Below, in pieces: positions 22,561 to 33,600 of a stretch of 64,000 bases of DNA. The DNA lies in NCBI GenBank assembly GCA_964034945.1, contig OZ035963.1, positions 33,139,644 through 33,203,643 of the forward strand, read 5' to 3'. The translations under genes were made by a program, and so were the position numbers. The first letter of the stretch is position 1, and every line of letters begins with the position of its first letter. The notes under the pieces were generated by a model. The model did not search any database, was not told the origin of the DNA, and saw nothing but the letters and a program-made list of their open reading frames with translations. The DNA is from Chrysopilus asiliformis. Lineage: Eukaryota; Arthropoda; Insecta; Diptera; Rhagionidae.

Positions 22561-23659
22561 ATAAAAAAAATTCTTGGCCTTCAAAGATTTGCGGCTCACT
22601 TTTTTTTTAAATTTCAGCCTATAATGCATTTCTTTAATAAAAATTTTGTTTGCGGCGCAGGTTTTTTTTTAAATTTCTGGATATTGTGATTTAAAAAAAA
22701 AAATATTAGACTGCGACTCAATTTTTATTAACTAAGATGCCATTATACCTTTTTATCTAAATGACCACAGATAAAAATTTAGTCAAACCCTCTGATCGAC
22801 CATTCCAAGTTTTCAACCACGCAAAAATATATTTTTATCAATTTTTTTTTAGAAAGTGAGGGGTTGCCAAATACAGGTGTTTTTTCGGGCCCTGCTTTGT
22901 GTTAGCATGGCCCTGGGCACGAAGAGCAAAGTTCTCTGGAAATTTGATCGCTTATCTGTGTTGTAATTCGTTAAGGTGGCTTCTATAATATTTGACCCGT
23001 TTGGACGTGATTTAATTTCATTCGGTACTCCTAAATTTATGAGCGGGAAATGAAGTGGGAATGATTCCTAACGTCTAAACGAGTCTTTGCGAACATTATG
23101 TATGGACCAAAGACATTAGATTAATAGATCGGCAAAGTAATACAAATTCGTGGCAATGCATTGTAAATCTGCACAGTCGTCGCCTTCGAGGACGATCTCA
23201 ATATCACCACTTCGCAAAAAAGTGAGGGGATTCACGAAAGCTTTGCATTGTGTCATAAAAAATGGGTTTAAGGGTTTTGAACTCCATGGCCGAATTTAGT
23301 TGACTTGTGTAAAAATCAAAAAATCGAAAAAATTGTATAAACTGTCCCTTCCCATTAAGATCAAACTTAATTCTGAGAGTCTTAAAAGTTCTTAATATTG
23401 AGGAAATAGTCTTGCAAAGCTTTTACAGTCATGTTCTTTGTTAAAATTAGTTATTTTCGCGACTTGTTGTCGTGTAATGTCAAAAAAATTCCATGAAATT
23501 TCAGCATTGAAATCTTCCATGGAATTTCTCTCTGGAATATTTTCATGCCACCAATTCGAGTTCAGATTGGTCAATCAATGAGATAAAAACCGTAAATGGA
23601 CATTCAGCACTTTTACACTTCAATATTAGTAGGTGTAATTAAGATCAGTCTAATAAAAA
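22561..23659. other. No gene recognised
   Basis: AT-rich sequence with poly-A/poly-T runs and no supported frame. Confidence 0.5.
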
Positions 23660-24110
23660 ATATCGCTTTTGATTAACACAAAACGTTCCACTGCAATATT
23701 TAGTTTCGGAAAAATATGTAAAAAATAATCTTTTTTCAAATATCTGCAGAACCGTTAAAGATACGAAAAACCGTTAAAGGAAAAAATGCTGGACAAACTT
23801 AATTTTTTTTAAATACACATTTTTTTCGAGATATTTCCAAAAAAATGTGTGGGAGGTACCCGTTATAGCTAACATTACTTTTCCAAAAGTTGATAGAAAA
23901 CTAAGATTTTCGTAAAACTCATTTAAAAAAAATTCAAGTCGACAGCTCAACCTTTCCTCAAGTTATTTAAGTTAAGTAAAACGGACAGACCGACAGATAG
24001 ATGCTTGGACATCCACCTGATTTTGCCTGAAACGGATTTCGTACTAATCGGAAAGTTTCTATCCACTTCCGTTCTCGAGTCGGTCTCAGTTATGAATATA
24101 AATACTTTAG
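23660..24110 (+). repeat. Repeat family F with a GACAGA module
   Basis: AAATATGTAAAAAATAAT...AACCGTTAAAGATA resembles 63835-63890. It continues through GGGAGGTACCCGTT and the AATTCAAGTCGACAGCTCA block, then a short GGACAGACCGACAGATAG microsatellite, then TCCACTTCCGTTCTCGAG. This is an unexpanded example of the microsatellite module. Confidence 0.5.
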
Positions 24111-24211
24111 CAGTGGAAATTAAAAAGTATTCACTCCTATTCGGATGGGCCTTGGTGCTATAATTATAAGAACGAATCGTATTTCAACTCAAGATATTTC
24201 TCATACATATA

Positions 24212-25077
24212 TCGGGTGTTCCAATTGGTTTGACCGATGTTAAATATTATTGAACCTTAAACGTCTAATGATTTTTGACATCTGTTTTCAGGTTTGACAA
24301 GTTAAGTCTTAGCCATTTCAACCATGGAAAGATTAACAATCGAGCAACGTCTTAAAGTTATTGAAGCCTATTACGAAAATGGGCGTTGAAACAAAAATGC
24401 ATTTCGCGCACTTCGTGATTTTTTTGGTCAGCATAATCGACCAACCGAGAGTGCAATTGGAAAAATTGGTGAAAAGTTCAAACAAACTGGGTTGGTGGCA
24501 GATGTGAACATACCATTGCATGCTGGTGTACGCCGTTCAGCCGAAAAAATTGCTGCAGGACCGTTTTTCTTTGAAAATGATGCCGGGAATTCTGTTACGA
24601 TGAATTGTGAGCCAGGATAACCAACTTTCGATTATTTGTGGTTTCAACAGGACGGTGCCACATGCCACACAGCCAATGCAACAACGGCTTTACTGAATGA
24701 GAAGTTGCTAGGTCGCATCATCTCTCAAAGCAGCGAAGTCAATTGGCCACCAAGATCCGGTGATTTGACGCCTTTGGACTTCTTCCATTGGGGTTATGTC
24801 AATAGTAAAGTCTATGTCAACAAGTCAACAACAATTCAATAGCTGAAGGATAATATACTAAGGCATATTCGTGGGATCGAGGAGCAATTATACAGAGATG
24901 TAATCAAAAATTTTAACCATCGAGTGGAGGTGTGCCGCCGAAGCGTTGGTGAACATTTGAGCGATATTATCGTTTACACATAATTGCCATGTGCCAAATA
25001 ACTTGACTCAATAAAGAAATCCAAAAATTTTAACAAATAACATTGTCTTATTTTCTGTCAACCATTGGAACACCCTG
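24212..25077 (+). mobile_element. rosa-type (DD41D) mariner, internally deleted
   Basis: Terminal inverted repeats GGGTGTTCCAATTGGTT at the left and AACCATTGGAACACCC at the right are flanked by TA (24210-24211 and 25078-25079). The 866-bp element is about two thirds of the length expected for an intact one. It encodes the transposase remnant described in the next entry. Confidence 0.85.
24324..24983 (+). pseudogene. DD41D mariner transposase remnant
   Basis: Starts ATGGAAAGATT. The N-terminal helix-turn-helix region (M-E-R-L-T-I-E-Q-R, then N-R-P-T-E-S-A-I) is followed by a jump directly into G-P-F-F-F-E-N, so the first catalytic Asp region (S-D-E-A) is deleted. The second catalytic Asp lies in WFQQDGATCHTA and the third in DLTPLDFF, with 41 residues between, which defines the rosa/DD41D group. 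In-frame stops follow ENGR, CEPG and TTIQ. It ends in the C-terminal D-I-I-V-Y-T. Not functional. Confidence 0.85.
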
Positions 25078-25094
25078 TATATAGCAGAGTCTAT

Positions 25095-25170
25095 TAATCA
25101 ATATGGAGATATTGCAACGTTTTATAGGAATAATTCCTTTCATTTTCCTAAAATGAATGTGTCTTTATTA
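25095..25170. repeat. Short dispersed repeat
   Basis: ATGGAGATATTGCAACGTTT and the following TATAGGAATAA..CCTTT recur at 54677-54720. Downstream words (GCCATAATTTTG..AATGG/ATTG) also recur at 25510 and 55070, suggesting one larger old repeat. Confidence 0.5.
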
Positions 25171-25194
25171 TTCGTCGTAATCAGTCTCTTGAAA

Positions 25195-25460
25195 AGCCTG
25201 GGCCTCCTCAATTGAGGTTTCATAACAATTTCTTCCCTGCTTCGCACCTACAGTTTTACATGGATTGCGAACCATGGATGAATTACAACATTTGTAAGGT
25301 TTTTACGTTGCAACCTATTAACAGCAGAGGCCGTGATAGCAATCTAGACCGATGATGTCGTTAACACCAAGCGGCAACTATCACTACTCATTTCGTAGAG
25401 CGAGTTGAGTGGACTTGAAATCACAGCGTTGAGCAGTTGAACCACCGACCTTCGGAACTA
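25195..25460 (-). repeat. SINE copy, reverse orientation
   Basis: On the minus strand it has the B-box-like GGTGGTTCAACTG, the body (TAGTGATAGTTGCCGCTTGG, CTCTGCTGTTAATAGG), CCTTACAAATGTTGTAATTC and the GTAGGTGCGAAGCAGGGAAG segment missing from the 22066 copy. The tail after GGCCCAGGCTTTTC is lost. Confidence 0.8.
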
Positions 25461-26267
25461 GCTTATATAGTAATTTCTAATCATCTCTCCCAAATAACAT
25501 GTTGAAGCCTTTGCCATAATTTTGGGAATTGTGACATCAAAAAAATAATACAATTTGTTTGTAGAAATTTGTCCTGAAAAATTTAGTAACTGTTACTTTT
25601 TTTCATCCCTAACAAGTTGAGAATTCTTTAAAAAAAAAATTTCCTAAAATTAGTCAAGAATCTTGTAAGAATCTGTTTAAGCATTCACTAAATTCCTTAT
25701 CTATTTTGAATTATTATTATTATTAAATTAAATTACTATTCAATAGGTTCGATGTTGGAGTTTGATACAAATCGGTGTACAAATTGATTTTTCCGGTATT
25801 ACTATAAACCATTGTGCGTATAATTTCACATTTTGTGTTTTTAATTACGCGTACCCGATATGAGGATAAAAGAAGAGGTGCGTCACATTTGTTCCACTCA
25901 CGCTCTCTTATTCCTTTTGTGTAGATAAAAAGGATCTGACCTCCTTGTAACGCCCCTTCTTTGGTACTGTATAGAAACAGCCAAGTGAGCAGATTATTAT
26001 TTTCTCGTGGCAATAATAATAACCGTACAAATAAGAAATGGCAATATACACGACCATCCATTGCCAGCAATATATATTTAGGTAATACAACTTTGCATTA
26101 TGCCTGCTGATGGCGATAGTTTACGTACCAAGGGATTTAAAAATCTGTGCTTTTCCTCGACTTCCAGTACAACAGCTTACCTATCCATTTGTTCAGTCTT
26201 TAATGGTGTTCAGTAGGATTTTTCCTTACCTGCCTGCCTTATCCTATCTGATCTACTTCGGTGCGCC
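25461..26267. other. Non-coding region upstream of the btd-like gene
   Basis: No repeat family seen elsewhere in the window is recognised from about 25600. The 115-codon minus frame at 25723-26070 has no recognisable domain. Plausible 5' regulatory DNA, by position only. Confidence 0.4.
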
Positions 26268-26300
26268 TATATAAATCCAAAGGAGGGGATCGAATCATTC
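26268..26300 (+). promoter_or_regulatory. Candidate core promoter (TATA plus initiator)
   Basis: TATATAAA at 26268-26275 and an arthropod initiator TCATTC at 26295-26300 place the initiator A (26297) 29 bp after the first T of the TATA box, the standard spacing. No downstream promoter element is obvious. It would drive the btd-like gene 1.33 kb downstream with a long 5' leader or an unseen 5'UTR intron. Spacing is seen; function is inferred. Confidence 0.45.
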
Positions 26301-27630
26301 ACTCGTCGCCACTTCACCACCGAAACTGATAATCGGAAAATTAATAAAGTTTGCCGATTGTTCCTAATCAAATGAAAAACTAAATATGTATTTATGTAGG
26401 TATTTCCAATTCAATCAAATAAACATTGAAGTGAGCTACTGAGCATCGGTGAGGGAACTTGTTCGTCGTCTTTCCCGCTTCGACCGGCTATTCCGCTATC
26501 GCCATCCTTGTCGTTTGTCACTTGGGTGTCGGTTGCCGCCCATTTAAACACAGTAATTTCATTGGACCACACTTAAATCTTACGGGAGAGAATAGCAGTT
26601 TCGCGCCAAGTGTCCGTTTCTCTTAGTTCCCACATCTCGACCTGGATCTGGCTGGATTCCGTTGGTTTCCTCCACCACTGATTCATGTTCAGGTTTAGGT
26701 CGTAAATGCTGTCGCTTCGCTTGTGACGACATCTGTTTTGCTTTACGAAGTGCTCGGCGTACAAACAGTTTTGGGTGTGTCGGTGCATAATGGTGGTATC
26801 CTTAAGGACTCATGGTGACGTGTTTGTGTGTGTTTCGTTACATTTATGAATGGTGTGTGCCCTCCAGAAGTTTTTTTTAAACAAGTAAATTCAGAGCCTG
26901 TGCGTGAGCATCGAGAGTGAACAGAGACGCTATGTCTTCTATTTCAAATAGTTTGAAATTTATTGGATTGCTTCTTCGCACTAACGGAAAGTATATTTCT
27001 TCATCTTAGCTTAGATCGATTCTATCGCATTAACCTGATACACGTGTCCTTTTCTGGTGTACAGCATTTTTCGTTATTTTCAGTTAGGTCTTGATGCTAA
27101 GTGGATAAAATAGAAAAAGAAAATCACATCCTTAACTTAGTTCGTAGCCGACCACGATGGTAGAAGTGTAGATAGATAATTGTTGGGTTCGGTTTTCAGA
27201 TTTTTTCCGCTCATCAATAATAATTGTTTATGAACACGTTCTCGGAGTTAGTTGCAAGTACCGTTGTGGTGTTTCTTAAATTGGAGTTCAGCAATTAACA
27301 AAAAAAAAAAAACCTTTTCGGATTGTCATACGATATTTACATGAATAATAATAGGACTCTTAAAACTGGATCTTAGTGTGGACTTTTGTTGATATTTCAA
27401 GTATGTTCCGATATTGTGATTTCTTCGTGTCTGATTTTCGTTAAAAACTTGAACAAGTGTTTTCTATAAATCTACAGTGACCTATAAATTGTTTAATTAT
27501 AATTATTTAATTAATTATTAAATACAAAGTGACTTATTTTTGATAGTGACTTTTTAACTGAATTTGGTGGTTTTTAACATAATATTCTATGCCGCAAGTT
27601 TTCTATTGGATTTGAAAGTGTGATTTAAAA
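26301..27630 (+). other. Probable 5' leader / proximal regulatory region
   Basis: No recognised repeats. It contains several upstream ATGs, for example a 24-codon uORF at 26931-27005 (starts M-S-S-I-S). The A in front of the main ATG (TTTAAAAATGTCT) fits the insect Kozak context. No 5'UTR splice junction can be proved. Confidence 0.4.
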
Positions 27631-30600
27631 ATGTCTAGTACGGCATTTACAACAGGATATCAATATCCCTACAGTCAAAGGAGTAATTTTGGGGAGCAAA
27701 ATGAAGTATGTTTGTTAACGATTATTGTAAATAACTTCGAAAACAGTAACTGATTTTTTTCTTCCAATTATAGAATATAAATTCCCAAAATGTGTTTCCA
27801 TACCAGTATCCCCCGCCCCCTTCATCCGCTGGCTCATATGCATCCGCAAGTTCAAACAACTCAGTATCGCCGCCCGCCATCGGACATCCTTCGAATTCGC
27901 CCGTTCATGATTTTAGTAACTCTTATAACAACTATATGATGCCTACACATTCAATAAATTTGGCAACAAGGTAAGAAAAATTTATTAAATTGATTAAGTT
28001 GATGTGAAGTTAAATATATGTAATTAAATATAAATTCATGGGACTCAGAAGCCTGAAAAGAGGATTTTCTTTGAACTTTTTTTTAACCACTTTAACAAAA
28101 AAATTATGAAAACCATTCTTATAAATACCTTAATCTGGGAAAAAACTCCCAAGAATTTTTTACACAAATGTCTTTCTGTCTGTAAGTTTGTGTAGATTTC
28201 CAATAAATCTATTTTTAGCTACAGATAGAACAATCTTAACTATTAGTAAATTTTTTCGAAATCGCGCGATTTTCCATAGCCTTACTTTAAGTTCAGCCAT
28301 TTTCAAGATACAAATTAAGTTTTTCCAAAAACTTGATTTTTTTTACAATTTTATCGGAAACTTTAATTTGTGCTAAATGAAGAAAATCAGTACAGCGATT
28401 TTTGTGCAAAAGGTGATAATTTTCCCGTGATCTTTCCCGTGATAAATGAAATGGGAAGTTTTTCAAATTTCAATTCAGAAAGTCACAAGACTGGGAAATT
28501 TTATCTCGAAAACAAAAAAAAATTGGTTTTGGGAACCCGGTTGCCCTGTAGTTTTTTGTGGTGGTCCTTTTCTGTTGACCTCCCTTGTTGTCTCTTCCCA
28601 AACACGCTGTTTGTTGGCTTGTGCGTTGGGGGTTAGACGGCGGTGCAAAATAGAGAAGTTCTTCTCCACTAAATTTATGAGAAGCAGCCGTTGTTCCGCC
28701 GTTGGCCTAGCAACCTAAACATTAACAATTTTAACATTAATTTGTGACATTTTTTCGCGAATCAATCAACACACAAAAATTGAAATTCATTGAATTTAAT
28801 TCAAGTTCAAATTCAATTTATTGCGGCTTATATTTACACAAAATGGTTTTTTTACAGATGAAGTTTTGATTCTATTTTATAGCGATGGAGGAGAAACATC
28901 TAATATGACAGGAATTCGCGTATTACAAATTTCAACACACAAAACAAAACTCAGCCACCCTCGAAAAATCTCGGTGCGTCAGTGACAGTTCAAAGTGAAG
29001 AGCACAGCTAGTGTGACCATATACAAATTTCGAGGGAAATTTCCAGTCGACTTTCCAATAAAATCTCACCAACACAGGTGCATGCAAACAAGCATACATT
29101 GACATGAATTTGTGTCTTTATTGTTATCACGGCTTTTATCACTTATCACCTTTTGTACAAAAATCGCTGTACAGAGGTTTCACAACTTTCCTCTTCATCG
29201 ACATTCTTTATTTTTATTCGTTCTCGAGTTATTCCACTTTATTATTCGTAAAATATGTGTAAGGTAAAAATTGCAGGCAATAAAAATATCTTTACATTAT
29301 CGCCTTTTACAGTAAGTCGATAGCCGACAAATTCTGCATTTTTTTAAAAATTTTAGTTCTTCGTGAGCTAATAATACCATCGGGTTGTACAGTATCAAGG
29401 CTTTTTAGGAGTATTGAATTGTCTATCCGTTTTGTATACACGGAAAAAACATATGGGGACCGTTCCACCAAAATTACATGCTCCAGTCCCATATTTATGG
29501 CAAAAAACGGCATAGTGGCGAAATGTGGGAGTCATTCCTATACAAAAAGTTTTGACTGTTCCTGATTTTTTTAAAGATATATTCTACTTATTTTTCCTGA
29601 ATCCCAAAATTATGGGAGAGATTATTGTACATGTTACGACAAAAAATTGGGGAACATTCCCTTTTGTAAGGGTCTCAATCCTGAAATGAAAACGTTGTAA
29701 TGTCTCCCCTGATTGTTGGACTCTCTTCTACACATATGCGTGACATTCTCATTTGAAATAGGATTCGTACCTATAATTATAGCATCAAGTCCTATCCGAC
29801 TAGGATTGCCTATTTTTTCTTTATTAGATTCTGTTAAGGGGGACAGACAAAAATTAAATCTAAAGGGGACAGACAAAAATTCGAATGATCGAATATACGA
29901 GATAGGGAAGTCCAGGGAGCTTGAAAATATTCGAGATATCAAACAAGTCGAGTAATAAAAAATCCTGTAATCAAACACTTGACAGAGTATCGTTAGAGAT
30001 ATAAACGACGAGTTCGCAAACCACATGCGAATTATAATCGAAGACCAAAATTTGGCTTAAATTAGAATATTCGCTGAGTCCAATTTGCATCGAAATGTGT
30101 CGCCAACCGTTCCGTTTTTTTTTGTAGGACTGAGTCCTACATGATATTGTAGTCACTTCTAAAAATAATGGGTACGATTCCATTCCATAATATAGCATTG
30201 TTTCCTCCTAAGTATAGGAATGTCTCCAGTAAAAACTCGAAACGGGTGCTACTTTTATTGGAATATGTCCATTCTTCTCTCAACCCTATATACATAGTAA
30301 TGACTCAATGAAAACTAGGACTAGTTCCAATATTTATGGAAGCCTTTGCTACAGAATAGTGTAACGAGTCCTATATTCGCTTTCTCAAATTTTATAGGAA
30401 CGTTTCTTATGTGAATTTTTTTCCGTGTACGTAGTATTAGAAGAACTAGGAGCTTCGCCTCTGACCACCTCGCGGACTATCCACAATCGTTGACAGTTTC
30501 ATTTGGTAATTCCTACGTATTTTGATAGCGTCTGTTAATAGTATAACCGTACAGTTAGAGTTGGTAGAAAGTAGGACGTGGGTAAGAAGGAAGGGGAACT

Positions 30601-33600
30601 TTGGGTTAAATTATGGTTTAAACTCCCCTGAAAGTTTCGTCCAAATCGGTTCTTTGGTTTTCGAGAAAACAAGTTATAAGCTAACAAATATAAAGACATA
30701 CAACCCTATTATAATACTTGTATACAGTGTGACCTTGGTAAACGAAACCCTAGTAGAACGCGACCTTTCGGTTAACACAACACCTAAAATTTTATACTAT
30801 TGACTCCGTAGCTTTCAAAAAGTATTGACCAGGTTAATGCAACTTTTTTATTCTCTAGTATTGGCTCTAATGAAAAATAGTGAGATTTCTAATATGCGAT
30901 ACTTCTACAACGCGTTTTCGCTCTAACGCGATTCAAGTTTTGCGGAAATTTTCCTACAACGCGCACTCCTACAACCCGATTTTCGCAATTTTCACATTAT
31001 GTGTTTTATAAAAAAACTTCCTTATTTGTATATAGTAGTCAAATAGAATTTTGATGTATGAAAGAGTTTTGCAAAATTTAATTATTTTGTTTTGTTGTAA
31101 AATGTTGTTTAACAACTTTTGCTTCCTTTTTTTGGCGGAAAATATGGTGCATCACAAGTGAAGTACCCCAGCTCGATCACGCCGATTTTGCTGAATTTTT
31201 TGATATTATAGTAGACTGAAAACTAAGGGACACGAAGAATCGATTTGTGGCTATTACTCGGGAACTAGTCGTCGGATATTCATAAATGTTTTCTTTTTGG
31301 AAATAGAATCCAACTGGCAAAAAAAATTTTTTTAGGGTCATGAAATCTATTTTCGATCACTTTTTTCAGTCCACTCTACCCTACACTGTGTTAAGAAAGT
31401 TTCGCACCATTACGAAAAAATCAACATTCAGAAAGTTTTGAATCATATTTCAATTTTTGAAATTTATGATAATATTGTGTCCTTACCAGGATTACTAATC
31501 ATTTCTTTAATCCTTGTCTGAAGATAGGTTGATGATTTACAAAAGAATTAAAGTGGGAGGAGAGTTCAATTTTTTATCAAATGCGTGGAATGGTGTGAAA
31601 CTTTCTTAACACACTGGATAAATTCGAGCTGCGAAAGGAATTGCATTTTTTGAAAGGCCTATCAGAACTTAAATTTATCTGTTTTTGCATTTGACCGGAA
31701 AAAGTCAAATAATAAAGTAAGCGACCCCTTTTCCGTCCCTTATTATATTCATGCCTATTCTGGAATCCGAAGTCAAAATGTAAAACCAAACTCATTTGAT
31801 TTGATTCGCCACTCAATTGGCATTCTGGTATTCTGATATTTTCAACGAGTAATTCTACCCTCAAAACGTTACTAGATCATACGTAATCTAACAAAAGTGA
31901 AATGCAGCAGATTCGAGAATACATATTGCGTTCAATCGAGGGGAAATCGAACAAATTTAACGCTACTTCGTATTCCAGATTAGGCATGATTGATTTTTTT
32001 CGCCATTTCTTTTCGTCAATTTTGAGAACCCGCGTGTCCCCTAGTTTATAGTCCACTATAACATATCAAAAATTCAGTAAATTTTTATACAGTTTGTAAC
32101 TCATCGAACCAATCACCGGACACAAAAATTCATTACACCAGCGTGTTTGGGATGACAAAAGATTTTGATTTCCGCAGATCCGTCCGTCTGTCTGTCCTTC
32201 TGTACGTGAACACCATTACTTTCGAAAGGACTGAGCTACAGACTTGGAAAATTACGTTTAACGTAAACGGCTAGGCTAAGTACTTGAACGGGCAAAATTG
32301 GATCATTCCTTCCCGCCTCCCCCGCTCCCCCATTCAAACGTAACAGTTTTTTGCAATTTTCTCGATAACGGTCAGTTATATTGAAAAATTTATAATGGTA
32401 AAATGTGTTTAGAATAGGATTACTTAATCCAATACTTAATCGTGAACAAACGTTCCAAGAAAAGGCCAAAGGCGACTAGCAAGGATATTTTCAAAAAACC
32501 ACTGAACAATTTTACGAAAAGAACTTCGTTCGTGATTACCTCAATCAAGTACACATTGTCATTTATCAAAATATTCCAATTTTCCTTGTTAAATTCAACT
32601 ATCCTTCGCGTGATTAAATGATCATGTTTATTGTTAATTAGCGCTTGCGTTCATTGTCAACTCGTTCAAGCTGATAAGAAACGATCTCGTTCAAGCTGAC
32701 AATGAACGTGATCGCTAATTGACAATGAACGTGACTATTTAATCACGCAAAGTGATCGTTCTTTTAGGTTCAATTTTTCGCGATGCTACTGTATGCAAAT
32801 GCATATGAAAATATATGCCAATATTAACGGTAGGATAAGCAGATTTTTTTCGCCATTCCTTTTCTTTGGGTTACAACGTAAAAACCTTACAAATGTTGTA
32901 ATTCATCCATGGTTCGCAATCCATGTAAAAACTGTAGGTGCGAAGCAGGAAATAAATTGTTACGAAACCTCAATTGGGGAGGCCCAGGTTCTTCGAGAGC
33001 TGTAGCGCGGAGGATGATGATGATTCTTTTCTTTAATCAGGCAACTGTAACATTTATTTTGATCAGTCATTGTTGAATTTAGGCCCATTTTATCACGCAC
33101 TGCAACTGCAATGAAACCTGTCTAAGCCGCATACCTTTGAAAGTCCCATGATTTTGTTTTCCATAGCCAATGAAGCTGTCTAGGCCGGACCAATTTCGTG
33201 GTTCCGGCTTATACAGGTTTCACTCTACTATATTAAGCTAACTAATGATTTTTACCTTTCGTTTAGGAATTCTGGAATGCATTATCCACCATATCACCAG
33301 TACACGACGAATTATGCATCGAATTACTACAACAACATCGCTATGCCATCCTCATGGTTTCCAAATACATCCCTCTATGCGGCGGTATGGCCGGGTGAAG
33401 CGTTGCCACAGCCTACTCAAATGCAACGTAGATGTGCGCGCTGTAGCTGTCCTAATTGTATCAACGAGCTTTCGGGACGTGCTCCAGTTGTTCCGCCAGA
33501 CGCGAACGGACGCAGACAACACGTTTGTTACATTGGGGATTGCCGGAAACTGTACGCCAAGGCTAGCCACCTAAAAGCGCATATCCGGTGGCACACTGGT

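Larger units (their letters stand above)
27971..33266 (+). other. Intron 2 of the btd-like gene, repeat-filled
   Basis: 5296 bp, GTAAGA...CGTTTAG, phase 2. It holds an element with TACAGCGA ends (28391-29171), a family D element (29437-30429), a large inverted repeat with an embedded Tc1-type MITE (31191-32077), a foldback (32608-32748) and a SINE fragment (32876-33022). No additional exon with Sp-family similarity was found. Confidence 0.8.
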
